Assembly (NCBI GenBank): GCA_964017185.1
Contig: OZ024870.1
Location: forward strand, 21,723,621 to 21,787,620
Reading direction: 5' to 3'
Origin: Rugalucina vietnamica
Taxonomy: Eukaryota > Mollusca > Bivalvia > Lucinida > Lucinidae
Length of the DNA stretch: 64,000 bases
Shown here: in pieces, positions 42,774 through 54,000 of the stretch
Layout: each line of letters starts with the position of its first letter
Numbering within the stretch: the stretch's first letter is position 1
Notes under the pieces: model-generated
What the model saw: the letters and a program-made list of their open reading frames with translations, nothing else
What the model was told of the DNA's origin: nothing
The model's database searches: none
Translations under genes and position numbers: made by a program

Positions 42774-43380
42774 AAAGTCAATAGACCGTGAAATATAGTT
42801 CAAGGGCACCGGGTCAAGGTGCGTGCTTGAAGGGCATGTCAAGGACAATTACTATGCAAGGTTTCAGACTCGCAGCTATCTCTGATGTCGAGAAAACCAA
42901 ACTTCGACGTAAAAATTTTCAAAGTCAGTGGACCATGAAATATAGGTCAAGGGCACCGGGTTAAGGTGCGTGCTTGAAGGGTATGTCAAGGACAATTACT
43001 ATGCAAGGTTTCAGACTTGCAGCTATCTCTGATGGCGAGAAAACCAAACTTCGACGTAAAAATTTTCAAAGTCAGTGGACCGTGAAATATAGGTCAAGGG
43101 CACCGGGTCCAGGTGCGTGCTTGAAGGGTATGTCAAGGACAATTACTATGCAAGGTTTCAGACTCGCAGCTATCTCTGATGTTGAGAAAACCAAACTTCG
43201 ACGTAAATGTTGACAAAACTTCGACGTAAAAATTTTCAAAGTCAGTGGACCGTGAAATATAGGTCAAGGGCACCGGGTTAAGGTGCGTGCTTGAAGGGTA
43301 TGTCAGGGACAATTACTATGCAAGGTTTCAGACTCGCAGCTATCTTTGATGTCGAGAAAACTAAACTTCGACGTAAATGT
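42774..43380 (+). repeat. 147-bp tandem array, first block
   Basis: Monomer starts (AAGTCARTRGACCRTGAAAT) are at about 42775, 42922, 43069 and 43241. The last interval is stretched by a 25-bp duplication of ACTTCGACGTAAA-type sequence. 147 is a multiple of three, so one frame stays open through neighbouring monomers. Confidence 0.7.
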
Positions 43381-43469
43381 TGACGGACGAACGAACGAAC
43401 GGACGAACGAAGTTACGGACGGACGGAAATTTGAACTCCTATATCGCACCCTGCTATAAGCAGGTGCGA

Positions 43470-43935
43470 TAAAAACCAAACTTCGACGTAAAAATTAACA
43501 AAGTCAGTGGACCGTGAAATATAGGTCAAGGTCAGCGGGTCAAGGTGCGTGCTTGAAGGGTATGTCAAGGACAATTACTATGCACGGTTTCATGCTCTCA
43601 GCTATTACTGATGCAGAGAAAACCAAACTTCGACATAAAAATTAACAAAGTCAATGGACCGTGAAATATAGGTCAAGGTCAGCGGGTCAAGGTGCGTGCT
43701 TGCAGGGTATGTCAAGGACAATTACTATGCAAGGTTTCAGACTCGCAGCTATCACTGATGTCGAGAAAACCAAACTTCGACGTAAAAATTTTCTAAGTCA
43801 GTGGACCGTGAAATATAGGTCAAGGGTTCTGGGTCAAGGTGCGTGCTTGAACGGTATGTCAAGGACAATTAATATGCAAGGTTTCAGACTCGCAGCTATC
43901 ATTGATGTCGAGAAAACTGAACTTCGACGTAAATG
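43470..43935 (+). repeat. 147-bp tandem array, second block
   Basis: Three more monomers of the same family (starting near 43500, 43648 and 43797) end in the same ACGTAAATGTTGACGGACG junction as the first block. Confidence 0.7.
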
Positions 43936-44029
43936 TTGACGGACGAACGAACGAACGGACGAACGAACGTACGGACGGACGGAAATTTGAACTCCTATAT
44001 CGCACCCTGCTATAAGCAGGTGCGATAAA

Positions 44030-44732
44030 AAGCAGAGTCAAACATCTATTTGCACTTTCTTCAGTCGCTTATAAATTTTCGTCGCGCATTTCGAGAAACT
44101 CGTGTCGCTCACTCAGTCACAGTGCTTAAACAAACTATTTCGTCTAAAATCCATCCTGTACGAACAACCAGTTGCCCAAATATTAGCAACATTTTAAACA
44201 AAGATAAATTTCATTATTATATAGCTATAAATATCAAATGGTTAAAACTTAGGGATAAAAGCCGAGTAACAAGTGTGCAGATATCAGATGATATCTGCAC
44301 ACTTATTTGATATTGCACACTTTATTAAAAGCGAAAAATTCTTTTCATGGTACATTCCCAAATTCTTGACTGGAGGCTCATCGTGCAAAATTGTAAAATT
44401 GGGACGTCAACTCTAATGACGTCATCTTCATCTGACGTCGCATGGGAAATGACGTCATACCGGGACAAAATGTCAGCTGAAGTTTGTCACTTTCAGATTT
44501 AAGCAATTTAAGCCGAAAATAGAAACTAAAATGTCAGCAATATTGATTCAATTGCAAAATGTGCTTCTGAAAAGTGACAGTGCAAAAATGATATCATCTG
44601 TTGCACTAGTGCAAAAATGATATCACTTATGGATCTTATCGCGACCGGTGTGTAGATATTTCAATTTTGTAAGGCTAACTCTCAACAAAACATCAAATAT
44701 GAGAAGCAGGTATTTATAGCTACATAATAAAA
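44030..44732. other. Non-coding stretch with CRE-like cluster and small palindromes
   Basis: An AGTGTGCAGATATCA palindrome lies at 44271-44306, TGCAAAAATGATATCA is repeated at 44582-44630, and TGACGTCA-type sites cluster at 44402-44460. It may be the body of the element that ends in palindrome P4. Confidence 0.45.
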
Positions 44733-44854
44733 GGGTTATCGCACTGATATCGGTGAATATTGTCCCTCGTTGGGATATCTATGGACGCTCGCAAGCTCGC
44801 GTCCTTCGATATCCCAACTCGGGACAATATTCACCGATATCAGTGCAATAACCC
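44733..44854. repeat. 122-bp palindrome P4, related family
   Basis: Arms of about 50 nt run from GGGTTATCGCACTGATATC to its near-complement. The core GGACGCTCGCAAGCTCGCG resembles the P1 core, and the ends GGGTTATCG resemble GGTTATTG. The rest of the arms is different in sequence. ACATAATAAAA precedes it, much as TATAATAAAAA precedes P3. Confidence 0.75.
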
Positions 44855-46135
44855 TATATTATCATTGCCATGTCCGTGTTTGTGATATAGATTCTCTCCC
44901 GCATTATAAAACGGGTTCGTCACTTAAAAACTGGCATGCTTATCTGAACATTATCCATTGAAAATACACGCACCACCTTGTGAAGTATGCTTTTCACGTT
45001 GGTTTGTGGTAGAAGTACAATAGCATTATTGAACAGCAGCTTGGATTTCGATTTTCATGCTTCAGCCTTGCTTCAATGAACAATTGTGTCGTCAAAGTTC
45101 CTGTATGTAATATCCATATATGTAGCAAACTGGATGTGTTTTTGATTCTGAACTTACAGTATTGATCTCACTTTCAGATGGTTTACCGATCGTTATCTTA
45201 TTTTCTTCTCTTGTTGCCCACTAAACATTTCATCTTCTCCATCCTTATGCCTCGCAGTAAGACGATAGCTTTCTCTTCAAATGCACATAGACTTCATGTC
45301 GTATTTCTGCATTCATTATAATGGGTATGTGGAACAAACTAGTAAGTTCCAAATTTCTTTAAGTGTCAAACTGACAATTTGTCATCTGATTGCTTCTCTA
45401 TTCACTTAGCTTATTATTCGTTCATTTCGCTAAGAGAAAAATGCTTATTTAGTAAGAATATCCGTTTTCAGACTGTACAGATTTTTTGTGCCTCAAACAA
45501 AAGTTGGCATTATGAATTTGTTTTCAATTTGGTGCTCAGACTTCATCTGGACAACAGACAAGCTTTGAAGTAGAAATAACTTTCATTTGCGGAAAAAGCA
45601 GGTATTTTTAACTGCCTTTTTTCTCTGCATCTGGCTATGACCGTCTAATGACCATCACGTTTTTGGTACTCAGATGTGTCCTTTAACTGCGATTCTGAAA
45701 AATAAAATTAAAAGTGACAGGCATGGTGTTGTTCTAAGAGAAGCAAAGACTATGTAGCATTTTCGTACAGTCAGTGTTTGCTAGTTTTGCCTATCATATG
45801 TCTTGAACTATCGTTCCATCAAATGTTTAATAAATGGACCGCTATATACTAAAATAGAAGGATCTAAACAAAAACTGAATACCGTTTGTGTTCTTGTTAC
45901 AGCGAGACTTCGAAATGGTCCACTCAAGTCCTTCATTTCAATTCTTTCATCTTCCATTGTCTAGCTACCAAGCTTTCATAGTTTTCAATTATTGGATCAC
46001 CATGGAACCAAAATTGATACTAAAAAAAGTCGAAAATGCAGTCGGATAAACGGAGACTTCGTGCAAACGAAGCACATGCAAGTTCAAAATGAGAGAACGG
46101 GTAAATTAAAGGCACAGAGAGGTTTTGGGTAGGCA
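44855..46135. other. Stretch without recognised gene or element
   Basis: AT-rich unique-looking sequence; open frames here are short and show no domain. Confidence 0.35.
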
Positions 46136-46138
46136 TGT

Positions 46139-46165
46139 TTTTTTTTTTGTTTTTTTTTTTTTTTT
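46139..46165 (+). repeat. Poly-T tract
   Basis: Two T runs interrupted by a single G. Confidence 0.8.
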
Positions 46166-46354
46166 GAAATATCAAATTAATAACCAGTTGATAAGAATAC
46201 TTTTGAGCACAACCAGGAACTGAAAAAATGCCATGTTCTTTTCAAGTACATGTAGCACTAAAATTATCTTGAAAATTCAGTTGTCCATTTTGGCATATTA
46301 GTATTGCAGCTCTAACTTGCTAGGCATCAGGCACATGTACAATAGACAAACCTC

Positions 46355-46392
<38 letters not shown>

Positions 46393-46405
46393 CAATAATA
46401 ACGTG
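46355..46405 (+). repeat. (ATA)n microsatellite
   Basis: AATAATAAT with AAC variants at the right end; a second ATA-rich tract is at 46698-46770. Confidence 0.9.
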
Positions 46406-47305
46406 ACGGTTAGTGTCATGGATATAAATAATTCGGGACATCATGACAACCCCAGTGAATTAGATGCAAAATTTGTGGAAAAAATAATAATCTGAGGATT
46501 ATATCCATTTGCCACTTGCATGGTCAAGATAGCTATAAAGTTTTCATGGAATCATAATAAAACTGTAGGGGGAGCCGTTGCGTACACAAGGTACATACTA
46601 CTATAGGGGGACGGAGGGACGGGAATACAGAATGTGAGACGGAATGATGGTGCCGAAATCTATGTCCCTCCGCTTCTCTTCGAAAAGGCTGGGGACAATA
46701 ATAATAAATGGTAATAATAATAACAATAACTGAATAATAATGATAATAATAATAATAATAATAATAATAGGGGTTTCATGTTTAGCGAGCAAATCAGGCA
46801 CGTAACAGGAAAAAACTTAATAAGTAATGAAGTTTAAAATATAAAAAAAATGCATACATGTGCATAAAAAATGTTGTTAAAGCGTATTTAAAACAAAAAT
46901 AAAGAAAGTTAAATCTCCTTATTTTTCAAACACACTTACCGTCTTTTCTCGTTGCAATATTGCGTGCAACATGCCGAACAAAAATAAAATAATATTCGGG
47001 AGTGTTCGCGAGTTTGAAGCAGCAGAAACGGGGAGGTAAAATTTCCGGATACACACTTCATGATATTGGATTTATTATAACACACAACAGTTGTGTAATA
47101 TATGCGTGTCTGAATCATACAATTCGGGGAGAATAGCAAAATACCTGGGAAAATGTTTTTCTATGCAAATTGAGGTCATAGAACGCGGCAAAACTCTTAT
47201 CTACCAACATCTCAAAACGGGGAGCTCCCCGTTTGGAGGTGTCTCCCCGGTGTGTGGGTGTGTAAACATGTCAAACTCCCCATTTCGCACCTTTTGCAAA
47301 CGCAC

Positions 47306-47307
<2 letters not shown>

Positions 47308-47361
<54 letters not shown>
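47308..47361 (+). repeat. (TG)n microsatellite
   Basis: About 26 TG units, flanked by ACACATG on the left. Confidence 0.95.
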
Positions 47362-47362
<1 letters not shown>

Positions 47363-47569
47363 GATAGGAATTAAGTGGAAGAGAAGGTAGGACGGTATGT
47401 AGAGGAAGATAGGTAGACAGATAGGGCTGGGTATACTGACGTGAAGCGATAAGTGACTTGGTATTTTTTTCTTTTTTTCTTTTATTTTACTGACACACCC
47501 TCGCGAGGATACCGAGCAGGTAGAAAGGCGGTTCATAGACCAGGTGGGGTACTCCCATAGTAAGACAGT

Positions 47570-47990
47570 ATGGGTATGTGCCCCCACCCTCAAAGCCCCT
47601 TTTTTAACTTCGTCAGCTCTAAAAGACCCCTCTTTTTCAAACCCAATGGGCTCTAAAAGCCGCCACTTTATATAGAAATTTCGTATTCTGCTCTTTAAAG
47701 TGCCGCTCGAAGCACCGTTTTGTCGTGCGCTCGTATCAGTTTCAGTGATCAAACACAACCCAGGATTCCACGCACCTAGTTCTCATAGTATATCATTGAA
47801 GTATCTACTGTTTTAGTTCGATCAGCTCTGAAAGCATCCCTTTTTTCAGTTTGATCAGCTCTGATTGTGAACACACCCGCTTTTTCAGTTCGAACATCTC
47901 TGAAAGCACCCACTTTTATAGCTCTATTAGCTCTTAAAGCATCAGCTTTTTCTGTCGGAGCAGCTCTGAAAGCCCGCACTTTTCACACAA
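47570..47990 (-). repeat. Decayed 36-nt minisatellite
   Basis: TCAGCTCTGAAAGCAYCC followed by a T-run recurs roughly every 36 nt (47820-47970 clearest; CAGCTCTAAAAG at 47611 and older copies before). On the minus strand 36 nt is 12 codons and gives FRADRTEK-like repeats, which I take as incidental. Confidence 0.7.
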
Positions 47991-48199
47991 GATGGCAAAT
48001 ACATGCCAGTTTCAAATGAGAATACCCCCGGGGTCATAGGCTGGTGGATATATGTACGTATGTAGCTAGCTAGGCGGTAATTTTTCAGATTCAGGCCTGA
48101 CAAGAAAATTTAGGAGCGAAACGTCTATGCTTTCTATTGCGGTAGTTCGTGGGGATTAACAAAATGCTAATCAAACGCGCGCTCAGTTGGAAGTGTTAG

Positions 48200-48505
48200 C
48201 GATTATTTCATTTTTTAGAATCCGGATTGTTTGATTTTTCGTATCGTTTGATATCAAGTTGTCTCATTTAACAAAGTTTGCTGTCCTGTTTTTGAAATGA
48301 ACTATTGTTTCGAATCACGAATTGTTAGATGTCATTTGAGATTGTCTTGTGTAATATAACGGCTTGTTTTGTATGCAAATGAATTGGTTCTTTTCAGAAT
48401 CAGTTGTTTCATTTGGGAAACGCATGGTTCAATGTTCATTTGATATTAAGTTGTCACATTTCTCGAAGTTGATTGTTTTATTCTGAAATTAATTGTTCTG
48501 TTACA
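48200..48505 (-). repeat. Reverse relative of the 29.4-kb repeat
   Basis: TTGTTTCATTTGGGAAACG, TTGATATTAAGTTGTCACAT and GAAGTTGATTGTTTTATTC match the complement of 29650-29740 (CAACTTCGCCAAACGGGAC). Several diverged sub-units are visible. Confidence 0.55.
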
Positions 48506-48510
48506 CATAA

Positions 48511-48685
48511 AAAAATTGAAAATTTTCAGTAGAATTTTTTCTCCTATTTTTCTTATGTTTGCTCAAAACGAAGATTGTGGCGGTTCTAACGAGTACCCAC
48601 AATCTATGCTTTGGATCAAAAATAAAAAAAAATAGGTGTACCCCTGTATACCCCAGTTTTACTATATAAAAGTGGGTTTTAAGGG
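48511..48685. repeat. Family D inverted-repeat MITE copy
   Basis: The arms GAAAATTTTCAGTAGAATTT / TTTTTGATCCAAAGC-type, the centre with AACGAGTACCCACAATC, and CCAGTTTTACTATATAAAAG at the right end are shared with the other copies. Confidence 0.6.
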
Positions 48686-48689
48686 AGAA

Positions 48690-50134
48690 TACATTACACG
48701 GACATGTTTTCCTGATGTCTATGCTTCACCTTTTGTGTAGTAGATATAATTTCAACTACAACATCAAGAATATACATTAACATTGTCTATCTTAAACACT
48801 GATCAATAGTTTTATACGCAACACGATTGTTTCCGTCCGTTTTATGTGATTTTCTCAAATGTCTTGAAAAATATTGTTCATACATGTATATACGCATAAT
48901 TTTCAATTACACGCATATTCGTTATAGCAATTATTGACTCACATTGTCAATGGAATTCTAGCGCCCGCAACATATTTGTATATTTGTTAGGGACACATTA
49001 ACACAATCGTCCCTATAAAAAGCCACCATACATAAAAGCGTGATTCGGGAAGTACTTTAATTTTACAGTCATTACGAAAACATGCCCATGCAATATACAG
49101 AGATTTTAAAACTTGTCACGAAAAAATGAAAATTTTCAGTAGAAAAATTATGATATTTTTCTTATTTTTGCTCAAAACATACCCACAATCTAAGTTTTGG
49201 AGCAAAAATAAGAAAAATAGGTATACCCATGCAAACCCAATTTTTACTATATAACAGTGGGATTAAAGGGGGTATACATTTCACGGACAAGTTTTCAAGA
49301 TGCACTGATATAAATATAGTTTTAAGTGATTGATTGTTCTTGTGAGCTTTTATACACCAAAAATCTCTCAATAACATTTTTACTCACCATGCTTTTTTAA
49401 CTTTATTTGTATCTAGTTATTATTGTTTCTTTGTTTTATGGTTTAACGTCACAGTCAGCATTTTTTCAGTAATATCGAAACGGGGCTATCGCTTCCTGAA
49501 CATTAACCAGAACTACGAGAAGTTAACCAATTTATGAAGAATGACTTCACCAATCGTTATTATTTGGGCGAGACCACTTTAAATTTTTAACGGTTTCCGG
49601 TGTGCTTTTATTCCATTTTTCGATGAAAGCGTTGTGCGGCGTCACATCTGGGGCTATATTGTTTGCCTATGTTCCTTAAAAAGGACGACAGGCTTAAATA
49701 AGCTCATATGACTTACTTGAGGCCACAGCGGGGTTCCATTCGTAAAGTGGTACGGGTCATGGAAACCAGCAGTACTTAGGTAAGTAGTTTGTCAATGATT
49801 TTCCTATTTCACATAGTCACAGATGTACATGTACAACAATGCGTAATTTTCATAAATTACAATAATTTTATAGATCAAAGTAAGCACTCTGTCAAAAGAT
49901 CATCTACAGAACAATCACTATGTATCCGATGGTCGTTGAAAGACGGTGTTTGCAAAAGGATCCTGTACAATAAAATACCTGTGACTCAGATTTACGAACA
50001 CAGCTGAAAAATCGATCATATTATGTGTTTATTATAACTCACTCACTCACTCCTCACTCACTCACTCATTGTCAGTCTGTCTGTCTGCCTGTCTGTTACG
50101 CATCGTTTCTGAAACACTGTACTATGTTTATTTA
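48690..50134. other. 3' flank of the lectin gene, no gene seen
   Basis: Apart from the family D copy at 49115-49275 and CTCACTCACTCA-type repeats at 50038-50070, no feature is supported. Untranslated 3' sequence of the lectin gene must start at 50134 and run leftward. Confidence 0.4.
49115..49275. repeat. Family D inverted-repeat MITE copy
   Basis: GAAAATTTTCAGTAGAAAAA, TTGCTCAAAACATACCCACA and GGAGCAAAAATAAGAAAAAT show the same foldback; the centre is shortened. Confidence 0.6.
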
Positions 50135-50659
50135 TTACCCACTGACTTCACTTTCAGTACCCTTGTCGTGATCCTGGCTTTTGTTTGCCTTCTGAAAACC
50201 AGGCCATAACTGCTTCCACAACAATTGCCGTTGATGCGGCAATGGTACTAACTCTGCATTCACACTTCCGCCATTTTCCCTCTCAAATGAAAAAGCTATG
50301 TTCGAATTCGCAGAATTCGCATCCTTCGTGTTATTATTATTGTTTGCACCCTCAAATATGTCACTATGGTTGGCTTTTGCCTCGTTGCCGCTATCATTGT
50401 CCATCCTTCTCCTTACAATCGCGCCTAAGACATTGTACTTTCTTTTCATTTTACGTTGCTTCCTTGTTCTGGCATTAACCCACACTGTGTGCAGATCAAA
50501 AAGTAGGATGGAGCCTATCACCACACTAAGGAAGACAATAGCGACGTAGCCGACGTATGTTGCTGACGGTCTTTTGTCCTCATAGCTCTGCTTGGTCCGT
50601 TGCTTCTTCTTCTCCTTTAAAACCACTTCCATTTCTTGCATTTCCTCTATTGGATCCGC
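50135..50659 (-). CDS. Lectin gene exon E (transmembrane helix and tail)
   Basis: The acceptor TTTAATTTAG leads to ADPIEEMQEM, a highly charged Lys/Glu segment, a hydrophobic helix (YVGYVAIVFLSVVIGSILLF), a basic stop-transfer run (RTRKQRKMKRK) and an Asn-rich cytoplasmic tail ending in a TGA at 50135. The tail ends ESEVSG with many acidic and basic residues. No ITAM or ITIM is evident. A phase-0 entry fits exon D. Confidence 0.85.
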   Translation of the reverse strand, partial: ADPIEEMQEMEVVLKEKKKQRTKQSYEDKRPSATYVGYVAIVFLSVVIGSILLFDLHTVWVNARTRKQRKMKRKYNVLGAIVRRRMDNDSGNEAKANHSDIFEGANNNNNTKDANSANSNIAFSFERENGGSVNAELVPLPHQRQLLWKQLWPGFQKANKSQDHDKGTESEVSG

Positions 50660-50975
50660 CTAAATTAAAAACAAATGAGCCGCGCCATGAGAAAACCAAC
50701 AATATGGTTTTAACAGGTCCGACGCAAAATGGTATGTACCGTCACAGAAGATGGCTAGAAGCTTGAAATTTTGGATTTAGAAAGTAGAGGAGTTGTACTA
50801 TCTTTAGCGAAAACAAAGGCGCTGATCAGCTTCGCGGTTACCGCGTAGCTGATTTACGTCTTTGTTTTCGCATATGGAGATTGTTGGGTTTCTCATGAGG
50901 TGGCTCATAATGTACCTCATTCATATGAAAAGTGGTGGTTGGATCTTTCCCATTCATACCAATCTCTCCTTCTCT

Positions 50976-51009
<34 letters not shown>

Positions 51010-54000
51010 AAATATGTCTTTCTCCACAGTTACATGTACATATAATTTAGAGAATCACCAACAGTTTCAGAAAAAGACTAAAACACTTGCGTACAATGCA
51101 TAATTCATTTAATGATATCGATAACATTATCAGCCACGGACCAGTAGGCCTTATTATGAATGTGCACAACCTAGACTACGATCAATCAAACGGGAGTTCC
51201 GTCCTTCACTGTTGAGCGTACTCACTGTGTCATTCAAGGCAACTGTGATCCTATGAAACTGTGTGACTGTTCTGTAAACGGTAGGAAAGTGCGTCGTGGT
51301 TACAGTCACGTTGATTTCCTCGACGACAGGCGAACATGGCATAGCATCTGAAACATTTGGCAGAAAAACGCATGTTACCATTGCCTCATTGGAACTAAAA
51401 TTTCATAACCGTTTTAAAAACAAGTCATTTATTTGTATATAAAAAATCTACATGCCATCTTGATATAAAATGACAAAACTATACTTGGCATGTATGCCTT
51501 TCGGGGTAACTAATTCACCATTGATTTTTTCAGCATCTCATCGAAAGGCGCTTCAGAGAGATAATTCCTTTACTTTATGGAAATGTTTTTATTCAATGGA
51601 GATAATTCTTTCAATCAAGGCATTTTCGACAATTATTGCAAAGTTGAAATCGTGAAAGCAAACCTGAACCTGGACATAGCAATATATTTTCAAGTATTGT
51701 AGAATATATCAAAGTGTTTAAATCGAAAATAACGCCTTACATCCGATTCGAAAACACATTCAGACAAGCGATGAATTACTAACGATGGTTCTGACAGAAG
51801 ACAACTTACAAACAGTAGATGAGCTGGGTAGTTCTACTGTAATGTTGCTGGTTATTATTTCTCCTTAAATATATAAACAGGCAAAATTGACAACGAGCAA
51901 AGTGTGGTAAATATATGAAAGATTGTATTACTATAAGGCCCATTTCATTATCAATGCCTGACCAATGTCAGAAATTTGTACAAAGCTTGTTGGGAGTGAA
52001 GTCCTATGCGAACTTCCAAAACGTATCATGGGATAATATATGTAGCATTAAAAAGCATGCATTCACAAATAAAAGTGCTTTCCAGAATTTAACAATAATT
52101 ATTTTTATATAGATTACGAGCAAGCCTACCAGGTTCGTCTGAGACTATAAATTTACAACACGTGATATATTATATATAACTATGAACACTGGCAGAAAAT
52201 CTAACAGCAAGAACATTGATTCAGAGGCTTTTTTCAACAAGAGTTTACGGTTATAAGAGTTCAGTTATTCTGGAAACACATTATGACTATAGTTCGAATT
52301 GAACACCAATACCTGTATTGCAAGTTTTGTGATAATAATTCCATCCATCAGAGGCAGCGAACGAGTCCGGGTAGGTCCATCTGTTCCCCGTGTTAAACTG
52401 GCATACCCTCTCAGTCGGGCTGTGCTCGAAAGACATACAGAAAATGTCGGGCTCGGTCAAACATTTCTGTATACATTCTTCTGCCGTGATTCCATACAGA
52501 TACAGGGAGTTATGACCCAAGAGACCGTGGCTAGGATAGGTGATAACTGAACATTCCCCTGTAAATAAAAATTACAACTTTCTGCAGTACAAAGTAACAT
52601 CTTGACAACGGCTTGAATCTAGGAGCCGACCCCTTCACAACCACACCCCAAATCATTGACATCATTAACACAGGCTGCGACCCAGCTCAGTTTTATCATT
52701 TCCTTGTGCGTTTCCCTACTTTGCCTCGCCCGTTTTCAGTTATGGTTCTAGCATCGACAAATATAAATATCTAAAACAATAATACCATAAGTATTTTGTG
52801 GCTTTCATTTCGGATGTCAAAGTACATATGTGGTTCAAATAAAACTTCATACCAGATTCATACTGACAAAGGCTATGAAGCCGTCGGCTGCAGGCTTCAA
52901 TATTCCATGGGCATGGGTACAAATCGGTGGCAGTAGCACAGAGCCTTGCCATGGGCTGGATCTGAACGGTGTCCATTGTATTCCAGTTTTCCCATGTCAG
53001 TGTAGTATTGTCGGCCCAAATCCATTCATCGAGTTCGTTTTGTGACAATCCGATCCAGAAGGAAAGTTCTGGTCTGCTTAAAAGGATAAAATAAGTATTA
53101 CAAGGGTGAACGAAAGAGTGAACAGCTTCAAATAATAACACGAAACAAGTTCAGAAAAAAAAACGTTTTAGTAGGCAAATGACTATAAAACCAACAGCAG
53201 TAGATTTAGTTAAACCAATGGCAATCAGAAGGAATGAACGTTTAGCATGTTTAGGTCAGAAACAGAGGTCATCTTAAATTGAGTTGATCTAAATTATTTA
53301 AGCGACAATCGTCCGTGGAAATAGGCATATGCATACAGACATATGGCCGAGTTAGATTCCTGTGAAAACTATTAAGCACATTCCAGCACGACCGATTCTT
53401 GTATTCTGCCACAGTCGAAAGAGCCCATCTTGTCGCAATATACATGTATATATGACAGGATAGCCTCCCTTGGACAAATACGTTGGTGCAACGTATTAGC
53501 GGTATATTGAGTGCTTGTAATATGCAAATTTCAAACTCAAAATTTTGTGAATCGAGTAAGTGTTGAGTAAACCACCCTTGGTGGATGAGCATGTTTTTCC
53601 ACCGACGGGTTTGTTGTGGCTTGGCTCGGCTACACGTTACATTTGGTGGCAGCGGTGGGATAATGGCAACTGCTATACCCATGTAGTCCCCAGGCCAAGA
53701 CTCGGGGCGAGTCTTTCTCGGAGGGGGAAGTAATATGACGTGATAGCCTCCCTTGGAAAAATGCGTTGGTGCAACGTATTAGCGGCATATTGAGTGCTTG
53801 TAATATGCAAATTTCAAACTCGAAACTTTGTGAATCGAGTAAGTGTTGAGTATATAGCGCAGTAAACCACCCTTGGTGGATGAGCATGCTTTTCCACCGA
53901 CGGGGTTTGCTGTGGCTTGGCTCGGCTGCACGATACACATATACATGTACATTGACACCGTTGAAAGGTGTTGTCGAAGCAATGTTATGACTTACTGTGT

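Larger units (their letters stand above)
42750..44029 (+). mobile_element. Family C element: 147-bp monomers, GACG-type microsatellite, terminal hairpin
   Basis: It opens with GATATCGCACCTGCATCGGG at about 42752. Tandem monomers of about 147 bp follow (GACCGTGAAATATAGGTCAAG, CAAGGTGCGTGCTTGAAGGG, CTATGCAAGGTTTCAGAC). A (GACGAAC)n microsatellite then leads to a hairpin ATCGCACCTGC-type end (GCACCCTGCTATAAGCAGGTGC, split as two arms). Two complete ends are seen, at 43380-43470 and 43935-44029, so it is a duplicated or two-copy structure. No transposase frame is seen. Confidence 0.7.

Noticed and set aside
46601..46801. Poly-Ile open frame
   Set aside because: It is a translation of the (ATA)n microsatellite.
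50185..50549. Plus-strand open frames opposite the lectin tail
   Set aside because: They are shadows of exon E on the other strand.
53453..53937. Remnant of an infectious retrovirus
   Set aside because: There is no gag, pol or env trace; two LTRs with 94 bp between them fit a TRIM better.
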